A stretch of 64,000 nt of DNA from Verrucomicrobiota bacterium (GCA_025353105.1 JANXRG010000006.1:1-64000); one strand, 5' to 3'; counted from the first letter of the stretch, positions 18,541-29,339 are shown. Notes: generated from the letters alone by a model not told the origin. Numbers and translations: made by a program.

Positions 18541-19527
18541 TTACGGCACCGTCAGGCCGGTGAAAATCTTGCCGACGATGATCTCGCTCGTGACCTCTTC
18601 GGCCTCGGCCTCGTAGCTGACGAGAATGCGGTGGCGCAGCACGTCGGGGCCGATGGTCTTCACGTCCTGCGGCGTGACATATCCGCGGCCCTGCAGGAAC
18701 GCATGGGCCCGCGCCGCAAGGGTGAGGTTAATCGTCGCGCGCGGACTCGCGCCACAGCGGATGAGGCCATCGAGCTTGAGCTTGTACGCTGCCGGATCGC
18801 GCGTTGCCAGCACGATGTCGACGATGTATTCCTTCACGCGATCATCGACGTAGATTGAGTTCACCACGTCGCGCGCGGCCTGAATTTCGGCCGGCGTCAC
18901 CACGGCCTCGACCGGCGGCAGTTTCGCGGAGGTGCCCATCAGATCGAGAATCTGGCGCTCCTCGGCGCGGGAGGGATATGTGACCTTGAGCTTGAACATG
19001 AAGCGGTCGAGTTGGGCTTCCGGCAATTGGTACGTGCCCTCCTGATCGAGTGGATTCTGGGTCGCGAGGACGAGAAACGGATCGGGCAGCGCGAAAGTCT
19101 GCTCGCCGATCGTCACCTGGCGCTCCTGCATTGCCTCGAGCAACGCGCTCTGCACCTTGGCGGGCGCGCGATTGATTTCGTCGGCGAGGACGAGGTTCCG
19201 GAAAATGGGTCCGAGCTTGGTCTGGAAATCACCGCTCTTCGGGTTGAAGACGAGCGTGCCGATGAGGTCGGCGGGAAGCAGGTCGGGCGTGAACTGCACC
19301 CGGGCAAATCCCATGTGGATACCGCCGGCGAGGGTCTTGACGGCGAGGGTCTTGGCGAGTCCGGGCACGCCCTCGAGGAGGAGGTGACCATTCGCCAGGA
19401 GGCCGAGGAGCAGGCGATCGAGCAGATATTTCTGGCCGATCACGATGCGGCCCATCGCCGTTTGCAGCGACGGGATCCAGCGGCTGTTTTCCTGAACGGC
19501 GCGGGTAATTTCCTGAGTGTTGGACAT
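18541..19527 (-). CDS. MoxR-family AAA+ ATPase
   Basis: A 328-residue AAA+ protein with Walker A GVPGLAKT, Walker B LVLADEINRAPAK, LLEAMQERQVTIGEQTF and sensor 1 ATQNPLDQEGTY, the standard MoxR pattern. These ATPases act as chaperones with VWA-domain partners, which follow in this operon. Start ATG 19527 (MSNTQEITRA) is preferred over the longer frame to 19617. First gene of the leftward cluster. Confidence 0.93.
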   Translation of the reverse strand: MSNTQEITRAVQENSRWIPSLQTAMGRIVIGQKYLLDRLLLGLLANGHLLLEGVPGLAKTLAVKTLAGGIHMGFARVQFTPDLLPADLIGTLVFNPKSGDFQTKLGPIFRNLVLADEINRAPAKVQSALLEAMQERQVTIGEQTFALPDPFLVLATQNPLDQEGTYQLPEAQLDRFMFKLKVTYPSRAEERQILDLMGTSAKLPPVEAVVTPAEIQAARDVVNSIYVDDRVKEYIVDIVLATRDPAAYKLKLDGLIRCGASPRATINLTLAARAHAFLQGRGYVTPQDVKTIGPDVLRHRILVSYEAEAEEVTSEIIVGKIFTGLTVP

Positions 19528-19672
19528 GAGTAGAAAATCGAAAACGGTTCGAGTGGGAACGCTAACGCGGAGTGCGTGAGATTCCACGGTCTTTGCGCGC
19601 GAACCCGAACTCCGCAATTTCGGTGCTGTGTGACCGCGCGGGCGCCGGCCGCGTTCAATTCGCGGCGCGCGC

Positions 19673-21001
19673 CTAGGGCGACGGGCCCACCATGATCTGG
19701 GCCGTGTCCGGTCTGACCGTCGGCACGGGGCCGGTCAGGCGCGAGGGCGGCGATTTTGCGCGGCGAGACCAGACATAGCGGCCGAGCAAGACCTTCAACG
19801 TTGCCGAAAGCGGCACGGCGAGCAGAGCGCCGAGCACCCCGCCGAAGACGAGCGACCAGCCTACCACCCCGAGAATCACCATGAGTGGATGCAGTCCGAC
19901 CGTTTCACCGACGACGCGGGGCGTGACGAAGAATCCCTCGAACTGCTGCGCGGCGACGAAGATGACCGTCACCCATAACGGGTGTTGCCAGTCGCCGAAT
20001 TGCAGCGTCGCAATCAAGACCGCCGGCACCCAGCAGATGATAATGCCGATGTAGGGGATCAGCGAAAGCACCAACACCATGAGCCCAATGGGCAGCGCGA
20101 AATCGAGACCGAGAATCAGCAGCGCCGTGCCGATGATCGCGCCGTCGATCAAGCTGACGATCAGCTGCCCGCGGAAGAAGGCGACAAGGTAGGAATTAAT
20201 TTCTGTCAGCGCGGCGACGACCTCGTTCTTGAACGGCGACGACGCGAGGGGTAAATAGTCGGGCCAGTTCGCCTTGATTTGGTCGCCCTCCTTGAGGAAG
20301 TACCAGAGGCAGAACGGCACGATGATCGCGGTCAGGAGGAAGCCGATGACACCGAGAAATCCGCCGATGCTGCGGACGAGAATGCCACCGAGACTGTTGA
20401 GGATGGCCGGAATCTGATCCTGCAATTTCGCGATCTGGGTGTCGACGTAGTCATTCAGGCTTTCGGCATCGAGAGGATTCCGCTTCGGCGCAGGCGTGGC
20501 CACGGGCGCGGCCGGGTTGTCCGACGCGGACGGGGCCTGAGGCGGCTGACTCGGCGGCGTCGTGCGGCGGACCGAGGGGATCATCTCACCGACATCGCGC
20601 AGCTTGTCCCGCATGGAATCGATCCAGACGGGGAGCTTTTGCTGCAGCTTCTGGCTGTAGACCGGCACCTTGCGCGCGACCTCCACCGACTGCCGGTAGA
20701 CGCCGGGCAGGACAGCGATGCCGAAGAGGCTGATCAGCACAAAGATCATCGCGAAGATCACCACGACCGCGCGCGTGCGGGTCATCCGCAACCGGCGGCA
20801 AAGGAACGTCACCACCGGTTCGAGCAGGTACGCGAGCACACCCGAGACCGCGAACGGGATCAGCAGCGGTTGCAGGAAGCCGACGCCGACGGCGATGACC
20901 CACATGCCGCCCGCGATCACGGAAACCAGGCCGGCGAAGGCAAACCCCGTCAACGACGACCACAACATGCGCGTCTGCCAGGGCGTCGGATATTGCTTCA
21001 T
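19673..21001 (-). CDS. AI-2E (PerM-type) family transporter
   Basis: A 442-residue inner-membrane protein with about seven or eight hydrophobic segments, a soluble insert with a Pro-rich, Ala-rich stretch (PPSQPPQAPSASDNP) at about residues 150-190 and the conserved region LSLIPYIGIIICWVPAV and FFVTPRVVGETVGLHPLMVILGV typical of the family. Members export autoinducer-2 or other solutes or exchange ions; the substrate is unknown. It is divergent from the TPR gene across a 126-bp gap. Confidence 0.88.
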   Translation of the reverse strand: MKQYPTPWQTRMLWSSLTGFAFAGLVSVIAGGMWVIAVGVGFLQPLLIPFAVSGVLAYLLEPVVTFLCRRLRMTRTRAVVVIFAMIFVLISLFGIAVLPGVYRQSVEVARKVPVYSQKLQQKLPVWIDSMRDKLRDVGEMIPSVRRTTPPSQPPQAPSASDNPAAPVATPAPKRNPLDAESLNDYVDTQIAKLQDQIPAILNSLGGILVRSIGGFLGVIGFLLTAIIVPFCLWYFLKEGDQIKANWPDYLPLASSPFKNEVVAALTEINSYLVAFFRGQLIVSLIDGAIIGTALLILGLDFALPIGLMVLVLSLIPYIGIIICWVPAVLIATLQFGDWQHPLWVTVIFVAAQQFEGFFVTPRVVGETVGLHPLMVILGVVGWSLVFGGVLGALLAVPLSATLKVLLGRYVWSRRAKSPPSRLTGPVPTVRPDTAQIMVGPSP

Positions 21002-21127
21002 CGCGCCCGCATTCAAAGGCCGTTGCGCCGCGATGTCGAGCCACCGGTGCGGGGTGACGGGGCAACCGCGCGCACGGGCCGCGAAAAAATAGTTTTCTCC
21101 GGATGGGGAATGGGCGACGATTCGCGC

Positions 21128-22189
21128 ATGATTCGTTCCCTCCGCCCCATCCTGCACCGGTTAGCCGCCGCGCTCGCCTGCACTGCGTTTCTCGCGCCCC
21201 TCGCCACCCAGGCCCAAAAGACGAAGGAAAAGGAGCCCGCCGGCCACAGTAAGGCGGTCCAAGCCCAGATCAAAGCGGCCGAGGTTCCGCTGAAGGCCGC
21301 CAACACGTTGCGCGACGCAAGCCAGTTTGAACCGGCGATCGAGAAGTACACCGAGGTCATCAAGGTCGCGCCCGAACTTTTTCAAGGCTATGCGAACCGC
21401 GGCTTCACGCGAATCGAGCTCGGGGTCATGAAGCGCGAGATGAGGAACGACCCCGCCGCGCAGACGCAGGCGGACGAACTATTCAAGGCCGGCACCGAGG
21501 ACTACGAGATGGCAATGAAGCTCGTGCCGAAAGACAAAGCCGTGGTCCTGCGAAACGATCGCGCCAACGCCTTGACGCGCGCCGGCAGCTACGAGGTCGC
21601 CTTTGCGGACTTCGAAATTTTGATGAAGGAAGATCCCAAGAACCTAAAGTCCTACTACTTCAACCGCGGCGTCGCGTACCTCGACAAGGCGACGGCCCTG
21701 CGGGACAAGGTTCGGACGGAGAAAAAAAGCCTCGACGCCGGCATCGCCGCCGCGAAGCCCGACTTTACGCTCGCGATGGCCGACTTCACCAAAACCATCG
21801 AGTTGGATCCGAAGATGACGGCGTCCTATCTCAATCGCGGCACCTGCAACACACGGATTCTGGAATACGAACTGGCGGTCGTGGATTACACCAAGGCCAT
21901 CGAAATCGATCCTGCAAACAAGCGCGCGTATCGCAGCCGGGGCGAGGTGAACAAGGCGCTCGCCGAGGGATTGCGCCAGCTGGGTGACAAGGACAAAGCC
22001 GCCGAGTTGAAGGCGGCATCGGATCGCGATTTCGCCAAATACGAGGAACTTACGAAACTTCCCGCCGGCGCCGCCGGTGGAACCGCCCTCCCCGTCGCAC
22101 CGGTAAATGCGGCGACGCCCGCAGCCCCGGCCGCCACGCCAGCCAAACCCGCGCCGGCCGCTTCACCCGCGCCGGCCAAGACGCCGTAA
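21128..22189 (+). CDS. Secreted TPR-repeat protein
   Basis: A 353-residue protein with a signal peptide (LAAALACTAFLAPLATQAQ), then at least four tetratricopeptide repeats (for example KYTEVIKVAPELFQGYANRG, DYEMAMKLVPKDKAVVLR, AFADFEILMKEDPKNLKSYY, VDYTKAIEIDPANKRAYRS), and an Ala/Pro-rich tail. It is probably a periplasmic protein-protein interaction scaffold. Start ATG 21128 precedes the signal peptide. Confidence 0.82.
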   Translation: MIRSLRPILHRLAAALACTAFLAPLATQAQKTKEKEPAGHSKAVQAQIKAAEVPLKAANTLRDASQFEPAIEKYTEVIKVAPELFQGYANRGFTRIELGVMKREMRNDPAAQTQADELFKAGTEDYEMAMKLVPKDKAVVLRNDRANALTRAGSYEVAFADFEILMKEDPKNLKSYYFNRGVAYLDKATALRDKVRTEKKSLDAGIAAAKPDFTLAMADFTKTIELDPKMTASYLNRGTCNTRILEYELAVVDYTKAIEIDPANKRAYRSRGEVNKALAEGLRQLGDKDKAAELKAASDRDFAKYEELTKLPAGAAGGTALPVAPVNAATPAAPAATPAKPAPAASPAPAKTP

Positions 22190-22234
22190 AATCCCTTCGC
22201 GGGATTGCTGCGTGGCGCGGGCAACTTGCCCGCG
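22190..22234 (+). terminator. Two stacked hairpins after the TPR gene
   Basis: Starting at the last base of the TPR gene stop codon, AATCCC-TTCGC-GGGATT forms a 6-bp stem, and CGCGGGC-AACTT-GCCCGCG at 22216-22234 forms a 7-bp stem. No T-run follows either. They probably end or slow transcription before sbp. The rest of the gap to 22362 shows nothing else I can name. Confidence 0.5.
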
Positions 22235-22362
22235 TCGCCGCCCCCCCTTGGCGCGGCGGATTCCGCACGACCGCTCTTGACGCATTTCGCGGCCGACAAC
22301 CTCACGCTCCAAACGAGCGCTTTCGCCGGACGCTGTTTGTCATAGAGCGGCATGTCGCTTGC

Positions 22363-23412
22363 GTGTCAACGCAGCGTATTCATCCTGTCAGGGTGATCAG
22401 CCTAGTTGTTTATAGAGTTATATTTGCTCTCGCGGTGGTCGGCATGATGGGTGCCGCAAAGCTGCCTGCGGCAGAGACCACGATCTTGAATGTGTCCTAC
22501 GACGTGGCGCGAGGCCTCTACAAGGATTTGAACGCGGGCTTCCAGAAGGAGTGGAAGGCGAAGACCGGCGAGGATCTCACGATCAACATGTCCCACGGAG
22601 GCTCGAGCAAGCAGGCGCGCGCCGTGCTCGACGGACTGGCCGCGGATGTGGTCACGATGAATCAAGACACCGATATCGAGGTGCTCGCCGCGCGCGGAAA
22701 TCTCGTGGCGCCGGACTGGCGCACGCGCCTGCCGTTCCACGCCGCGCCCTTTACGTCGACGATTCTTTTCCTCGTGCGTCCCGGGAATCCCAAGGGCATC
22801 CGGGATTGGGACGATCTGGTGAAGCCGGGCGTACAGGTCATCATTCCAAATCCAAAAGTCACGGGGAACGGCCGCTACTCGTATCTCGCGGCCTGGGCGT
22901 TCGCGCTTCAGCAATCCGGCGGCGAAGAACGCAAGGCCCGCGAGTTCGTGACGGCGCTTTTCCGCAATGTCCCGGTGCTCGATTCCGGTGGCCGTGCCGC
23001 GACGACCACCTTCGCCCAGCGCGGCATCGGCGATGTGTTACTGACGTTTGAGAACGAGGTCAACCTCATCCGTGCCGATGCCCAGCTCGGCGGCGAGAAA
23101 CTTGAAACGGTGGTCCCATCGCTCAGTATCCTCGCGGAAAATCCCGTCAGCGTCGTTGATCGCGTCGTGGACCAGCGCGGCACCCGGAACGTTGCGGAGG
23201 CCTATCTACGGTGGCTCTTCACGCCCGAGGCACAGGCGATCGGCGTCCGGCATTTCTATCGTCCGCGCGACCCGGAGTTGCTGGAACGGAACGCGCAGTT
23301 GTTCAAACAGATTCCGCTGGTAAAAGTGGACGAAACCTTCGGCGGCTGGTCGCGCGCCCAGGCAACCCACTTTGACGATGGCGGCGTGTTTGATCAGATT
23401 TACGAGAAATAA
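22363..23412 (+). CDS. sbp: Sulfate/thiosulfate-binding protein of an ABC transporter
   Basis: A 349-residue periplasmic binding protein very similar in plan to E. coli Sbp: LNVSYDVARGLY, the anion-binding SHGGSSKQ, ADVVTMNQDTDIE, STILFLVRPGNPKGI, LDSGGRAATTTFAQRGIGDV. A signal peptide (FALAVVGMMGAAKLPAAET) precedes the mature part. The start is uncertain: GTG 22363 is used, with another GTG at 22393. It is followed 69 bases later by a CysA-like ATPase, without the usual permease genes between. Confidence 0.92.
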   Translation: MSTQRIHPVRVISLVVYRVIFALAVVGMMGAAKLPAAETTILNVSYDVARGLYKDLNAGFQKEWKAKTGEDLTINMSHGGSSKQARAVLDGLAADVVTMNQDTDIEVLAARGNLVAPDWRTRLPFHAAPFTSTILFLVRPGNPKGIRDWDDLVKPGVQVIIPNPKVTGNGRYSYLAAWAFALQQSGGEERKAREFVTALFRNVPVLDSGGRAATTTFAQRGIGDVLLTFENEVNLIRADAQLGGEKLETVVPSLSILAENPVSVVDRVVDQRGTRNVAEAYLRWLFTPEAQAIGVRHFYRPRDPELLERNAQLFKQIPLVKVDETFGGWSRAQATHFDDGGVFDQIYEK

Positions 23413-23481
23413 TCGCGCCGCCGGTGCGGCGGTGGCAATTTGGCTGGCGCCTGCCCGGGATGGGCGCGCGAAATTCCTGCA

Positions 23482-24486
23482 ATGAAGATCACCGTCGAAC
23501 ATCTGCGCAAGACCTTTGGTGACTTCGAGGCCCTCAGCGACGTCTCGCTCGAGGCGCACAACGGGGAATTTGTCGCGCTGCTCGGGCCCTCAGGCTCCGG
23601 CAAGACTACGCTGCTGCGCAACATCGCCGGTCTGGATTTCGGCGACCGCGGACGAATCCTGTTTGACGGCGCGCCGGTCAGCCACCTCTCGGTTGGCCAG
23701 CGGCGGGTCGGTTTCGTCTTTCAGAATTACGCCCTCTTCAAGCATCTCAACGTGTTTGAGAACATCGCCTTCGGTCTGCGGGTGCGCCCACGCGCCACGC
23801 GACCCAACGAGGCGGAGATTCGCGACCGCGTCGCACGGCTGCTTCAACTCGTACAGATCGAGGAGCTCGGCGCGCGTTTCCCGGACCAGATTTCCGGCGG
23901 CCAGCGCCAGCGCGTCGCGCTCGCACGCGCCCTCGCAATCGAGCCGCGGGCGCTGCTCCTCGACGAGCCCTTCGGCGCGCTCGATGCCAAGGTGCGCAAG
24001 GAACTGCGCCGCTGGCTGCGCGCTCTTCAGCGCGAGCTCAAGCTCACCACGATTTTTGTCACGCACGATCAGGATGAGGCGCTGGAGATCGCTGACCGCG
24101 TGGCCATCATGAACCAAGGGCGAATCGAACAAATCGGGACTCCCGCCGAGGTGTATGATCGTCCCGCGTCGCCCTTTGTTTTTGAATTCCTCGGCGACGT
24201 GAACCGCGTCTTTGCCACCGGGTCGGTCGAGCCCTCCTACGTGCGGCCGCACGACATTGAGATCGGCCGGGAGCCCGGCAAGGCGGGCGACTGGTATCAC
24301 GCGGTGGTGTGCCACCTGCACGCCGCGGGACCCGTGGCGCGGATCGAGCTGAAGCGACTGGACAACGGCGCGCGAATTCACGCGCAGCTCAGCCGGCAGC
24401 GCCAGGATGAGCTGCATCTCCAGACCGGCGACACGGCTTTCGTCCGCTTGCTAAACCCGCAGATGCTGACGGACTATTCGATCTAG
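23482..24486 (+). CDS. cysA: Sulfate ABC transporter ATP-binding protein CysA
   Basis: A 334-residue ABC ATPase: Walker [11 protein letters not shown]-loop [10 protein letters not shown], signature [15 protein letters not shown], Walker [13 protein letters not shown] and H-loop [10 protein letters not shown]. The C-terminal extension with [10 protein letters not shown] is the CysA/MalK-type regulatory region. The family powers import through CysT and CysW, neither of which is encoded here. Start ATG 23482 ([13 protein letters not shown]). Confidence 0.92.
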   Translation: MKITVEHLRKTFGDFEALSDVSLEAHNGEFVALLGPSGSGKTTLLRNIAGLDFGDRGRILFDGAPVSHLSVGQRRVGFVFQNYALFKHLNVFENIAFGLRVRPRATRPNEAEIRDRVARLLQLVQIEELGARFPDQISGGQRQRVALARALAIEPRALLLDEPFGALDAKVRKELRRWLRALQRELKLTTIFVTHDQDEALEIADRVAIMNQGRIEQIGTPAEVYDRPASPFVFEFLGDVNRVFATGSVEPSYVRPHDIEIGREPGKAGDWYHAVVCHLHAAGPVARIELKRLDNGARIHAQLSRQRQDELHLQTGDTAFVRLLNPQMLTDYSI

Positions 24487-24498
24487 GTACTTCCCGGA

Positions 24499-24517
24499 GG
24501 GAGGGACGGTCGTCCCT
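24499..24517. terminator. Bidirectional terminator between cysA and icd
   Basis: GGGAGGGACG and CGTCCCTtCCC (24499-24521) form a GC-rich stem with a two-base centre between the convergent cysA and icd stops; the uninterrupted arm pair AGGGACG/CGTCCCT spans 24502-24517. It would serve both genes. The GGGACG/CGTCCC word also occurs in the dispersed repeat at 39093. Confidence 0.6.
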
Positions 24518-24523
24518 TCCCTC

Positions 24524-25774
<1,251 letters not shown>

Positions 25775-25920
25775 GGCGTGGGGGAGTGACGTTTGGATGG
25801 AGACGGGGCCGCCAAGAAAACACTGCTTCGCTTTGATTGCAATGCATCTGCCAACCCAACACGGTTCGTTTTAAGCGGAATTCCCGCGCCCCGCGCCGTT
25901 GGAGGCAGGCCATCATTCGC

Positions 25921-26964
25921 TCAGGCCAGGCGATACCGCCACGCGCCGGAGTTGTCGTTGTCGTCACGCTCGAGCGACCCCTGCCCCACGAGATATTCGA
26001 GGTGCGACAACGTCTCCACCAACGCGAACGGCCATTCGCCCGGCGACAGGGAAAAGAAGTCGAATGATCGCTCCGCCACCTGCCACACCGTCACGGGCCC
26101 GTGCTTCTGCACGATGCCGGACATGTGCTCGAGGCGCTCGGCGTGGTGTTGTTCGATTTCCTCGATCCGACCCACCCAATTCCCGATGACCGGGCCGTGG
26201 CCAGGCAAAGCGAGGTCCACCGACAGTTTCTTCAACACCGGCAGCGACAGCAGGTAGCGGCCCAGCGGATCGGGCTCGACGCCCGGCCAGAGTCCGATGT
26301 TCGGCGTGATGCGGGGCAGCACCTGATCGCCCGCCAGCATGAGATGGCACGCCTCATCGAAAAACGCCAGGTGACCGTCGCTGTGCCCTGGCGTGTGCAC
26401 GGCCTGCCAGGTGCGCCCACCCATCTCAATCGTGTCGCCATCCGCCAGAAAATCCACCCGCTGCGGAAAGGGTCGCGTGCCGGTGTTGGTGGCGTTTTCT
26501 TGATCGACGCCCTGGGTCGTGCGCAGCTTGGCGATGATTTCCGGAGCGACCCCGCAGCGGCGGGCGTGCGCGGCGAGTTCGGCGTCGCGCCGGGGCGAAC
26601 GTTCCATCCAAACGATGCGCGCGATTTCCCACTCGCGTTCGGAAATCCAAACGGTGGGCGCGCCGCCCGCGCGCGATTGCAGCCAACCCGCCAGGCCGAA
26701 GTGATCCGGGTGGCTGTGCGTCAATACGATCTGGCGTAGATCCGAGAACGACCAGCCCAGTTCCTTGATTCCCGTCTCCCAGACGTCGCGCGCCACGGGG
26801 GTGTTCAGTCCGGCATCGACCGCCGTCCAGCCGTGCCCCCGCGGATCACGCAACAGGTGACAATTCACCACCCTCAGGCCGGAGAACGGGACCGGCACCG
26901 TCAGGCGAAAAATGCTCGGCGCCACTTCCTCGAGAAGAGGCAGTGAAGCAGCGGGGTCGGGCAT
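25921..26964 (-). CDS. Metallo-beta-lactamase-fold hydrolase
   Basis: A 347-residue MBL-fold protein with the zinc motif HSHPDHFG, GHSDGHLAFF, and LPGHGPVIGNW; a C-terminal winged-helix-like region follows (VWQVAERSFDFFSLSPGE). It resembles the GloB/LACTB2-like hydrolases of unknown substrate. ATG 26964 (MPDPAASLP) is preferred; GTG 27003 would add 13 residues. Seven to 46 bases separate it from the alpha/beta hydrolase upstream, so the two are probably co-transcribed. Confidence 0.85.
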   Translation of the reverse strand: MPDPAASLPLLEEVAPSIFRLTVPVPFSGLRVVNCHLLRDPRGHGWTAVDAGLNTPVARDVWETGIKELGWSFSDLRQIVLTHSHPDHFGLAGWLQSRAGGAPTVWISEREWEIARIVWMERSPRRDAELAAHARRCGVAPEIIAKLRTTQGVDQENATNTGTRPFPQRVDFLADGDTIEMGGRTWQAVHTPGHSDGHLAFFDEACHLMLAGDQVLPRITPNIGLWPGVEPDPLGRYLLSLPVLKKLSVDLALPGHGPVIGNWVGRIEEIEQHHAERLEHMSGIVQKHGPVTVWQVAERSFDFFSLSPGEWPFALVETLSHLEYLVGQGSLERDDNDNSGAWRYRLA

Positions 26965-27009
26965 ATCGGCCGCAGCGTAGGACCGAACCGCAAGCCCGTC
27001 CACGCGGTC

Positions 27010-27852
27010 TCAGCGCAGCAGCGCATTCCACTCGTTGGCGGCCTGCGTCACGACGAGTTCATGCCCGGCGTCGGGAAACTCGCGGAGTACCGCCCAGCCC
27101 GGATGCATTTCCGCCAGCTCGCGGCCCATCTTCGCGGGAATGAGCGCGTCGCCGGCACCATGAAAGATCCGAAGCGTGGGCCGCGGCGTCCGCGCCGCCA
27201 GCTTCGTCAGGGCGGTCCGATTGTCGTACCGGTCGCGCAACACCTCGCACAACGGCCAGCCGACGGAACGGCGGGCCATGTCCTTCAGCGAAGTAAACGG
27301 TGCGATGAGGACGATGTCCCGCACCGGGTAAAGCTGCGCGAATTCGAGCGCGACCGCGGCCCCGAGCGAATGGCCGCCGACGGAGAGTCGGGATGCGAGT
27401 TGCGCGGGCTCCACGTGCAGCACCGCGGCGAGCGCGGGAAGGGCTTTCGGCAACGACTCGCGGATTGCCGGTCGGGATGGGGTTCCGTCGCACTCCCCGT
27501 AGCCCGGGTATTCGACGAACAGGAGCCCTGCGCGCCGGGCCGGATCCGGCGGCAGGACGCCCAGCCAGTCGAGCGCGAGCGATCCGTTGCCGCCGAACAC
27601 GACCCAGATCGAGTCCGGCAGGACATTCCCGGGCAACGCGCGGGGCGGGACGTAATAGGCCCATTGCGTTCCATGCGACGTTTCAAAGCGCACGGGAGCG
27701 AGCCCGGCGGCCGCGAGACGCGCGACCAAACCCGCGGGGTAATGGCGCGGAAAATAGATCAACCGCCGCTGCGCGAAATACAGCACGGCGGCCAGAACGA
27801 GGAAGACGATCGCAACGAGGCGCATGAATCGGAGGCCGGCGCGAAGCCACAT
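27010..27852 (-). CDS. Membrane-anchored alpha/beta hydrolase
   Basis: A 280-residue protein with an N-terminal anchor helix (LVAIVFLVLAAVLYFA) and an alpha/beta-hydrolase domain: oxyanion region VVFGGNGSLALDW, nucleophile elbow GGHSLGAAVALEF, acid in HGAGDALIP and catalytic His in PDAGHELV. It resembles the BEM46/YqiA-like group; the ester or amide substrate is unknown. Start ATG 27852; 27825 is also possible. Confidence 0.85.
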   Translation of the reverse strand: MWLRAGLRFMRLVAIVFLVLAAVLYFAQRRLIYFPRHYPAGLVARLAAAGLAPVRFETSHGTQWAYYVPPRALPGNVLPDSIWVVFGGNGSLALDWLGVLPPDPARRAGLLFVEYPGYGECDGTPSRPAIRESLPKALPALAAVLHVEPAQLASRLSVGGHSLGAAVALEFAQLYPVRDIVLIAPFTSLKDMARRSVGWPLCEVLRDRYDNRTALTKLAARTPRPTLRIFHGAGDALIPAKMGRELAEMHPGWAVLREFPDAGHELVVTQAANEWNALLR

Positions 27853-27923
27853 CCCCGAACTATTAACGCAGGAATCACGTGCCGCGGGCATGGAAATAGT
27901 TTACGAGCTAAGATAAATTTTCG

Positions 27924-29276
27924 ATGGTGCACCGCGAACCCCCCATGCAGTCCGAATTTTCCAGTCCGCGCGAACTCGCGGCGCTCATCTACGAGCGCTG
28001 GCCGCAGGAACCCGGCAGCGAAGCCGACCGTGCCGATCTCCGGCCTGACCCGGACACGCTGACGGAGCTGATTCGCATTTGCTTCCAGGCGAGTCTCCTG
28101 CGCGAAGAGGCGCGGCCCGTGACCTTTCGCTTGATCCTGGCCGAGCCCGGTCGTTTTCCCGCCGAGCACGGGCCGCCGCTCGGGCTCCATCGCCTCGAAT
28201 TGGGCAACACCCGCCCGCTGAATCCGCTCGAGCTGCGCCGGCTTTCCCCCGCCGCGAACGTCCACCGCAGCATGATTGGTGTGCGCTGGGATGAGGAGGA
28301 TGGCCTGCGGATCTGGGGCATCATCCACAGCGGCTTGAGCTGGCTGCAGAATATTTACGGCGGCCGCGGCCATTCGCAGTCGCTGCCACAGGAACTCGTG
28401 ATCACCGTCACCGCTCCGGGACGACTCGCCGTCGGCTTCGGCGCCGAGATCATCGCGCGCTACGACGGCACCCGCATCACCGGCCCGTCGCTCAATATTT
28501 TCCAGGCCAAATGGCTCGGTCGCACGTTCGCGGAGGCCGCGGAGGAACTCGTGGAAATCCACGCCACGGCCCGGCAACAGGCGGACAAGCAATGGGCCAC
28601 GCTCGATCCCGCCCTCATCCGCGTCATCGCCACGCACATGATGAAGCGGATGATCTCCGCGGTGCGATCGTCGGGTCACGGCGGTACGATCACAATCATC
28701 CCCCCCGAGATGGCGACGGAATGCTGCGGCTCGAATCAATTCATCAACGTGAAGTACCGCTTCGCCGAGGGCGAGCCGCGACGCCGGTTTCGCACGCTGC
28801 TGGTGGGCATCATGAATCGTCTCGCGGCGTTGCACGGCGAGGGCGGCGAAATGGAATGGGATCTCGCCAAGCCGGTCGGCTGGAAGGAGTACCTCGCCTG
28901 CTCCGACGAGGATCTCTCCACCCTCGACGATGGCATTTTCGAAATGGCCCACCTCATCGCCGGTTGCACCGAGGTGGACGGCGCGGTGGTGTTGACGAAA
29001 AAATTTGAACTGCTCGGATTCGGCGGCGAAATCAGCGGTCTGCTGCCGAACGTGGAGGTCGTCCGCAAGGCGCGCGACATGGAAGGCACCATCTACGAGG
29101 AGGAATCGACCGAGAGTGTGGGCACGCGGCACCGGTCGACCTACCGGCTTTGTCGCGCGATCCCGGAAAATCTCGCGATCGTCCTGTCGCAGGATGGCGG
29201 CGTGCGCTTTGTAAAGTTCGAGGGGAACGCCGTCACCTATTGGGATCAATCGAGCACCAGTTCGCTCGACGTATAG
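27924..29276 (+). CDS. Protein with a DisA/CdaA-like (DAC) nucleotide-cyclase domain
   Basis: A 450-residue cytosolic protein. The C-terminal third resembles the diadenylate cyclase (DAC) domain: DGA at 352-354 (VDGAVVLTKKFELLGFGGEI) and GTRHR at 400-404, followed by AIVLSQDGGVRFV, the order seen in DisA and CdaA. DGA and RHR are the catalytic motifs that make c-di-AMP; here they are about 50 residues apart rather than about 33 as I recall for DisA. The N-terminal 300 residues are unfamiliar; related DAC-like 'sensor' domains have been predicted from comparative genomics. It may synthesise or merely bind a nucleotide. Divergent from the alpha/beta hydrolase. Confidence 0.7.
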   Translation: MVHREPPMQSEFSSPRELAALIYERWPQEPGSEADRADLRPDPDTLTELIRICFQASLLREEARPVTFRLILAEPGRFPAEHGPPLGLHRLELGNTRPLNPLELRRLSPAANVHRSMIGVRWDEEDGLRIWGIIHSGLSWLQNIYGGRGHSQSLPQELVITVTAPGRLAVGFGAEIIARYDGTRITGPSLNIFQAKWLGRTFAEAAEELVEIHATARQQADKQWATLDPALIRVIATHMMKRMISAVRSSGHGGTITIIPPEMATECCGSNQFINVKYRFAEGEPRRRFRTLLVGIMNRLAALHGEGGEMEWDLAKPVGWKEYLACSDEDLSTLDDGIFEMAHLIAGCTEVDGAVVLTKKFELLGFGGEISGLLPNVEVVRKARDMEGTIYEEESTESVGTRHRSTYRLCRAIPENLAIVLSQDGGVRFVKFEGNAVTYWDQSSTSSLDV

Positions 29277-29339
29277 GCGGACCGGCGCGAAACGCTTCGC
29301 GCTTGCCACCCTCCCAGGTGCCGTGCGTAACGTGCCGAC

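Noticed and set aside
20279-21127. Long open frame upstream of and in frame with the TPR gene
   Set aside because: It is the antisense of the AI-2E-type permease gene; the signal peptide places the real start at 21128.
22415-23440. Possible hidden permease between sbp and cysA
   Set aside because: Only 69 bases separate the two genes, and the other frames within both genes show no membrane protein.
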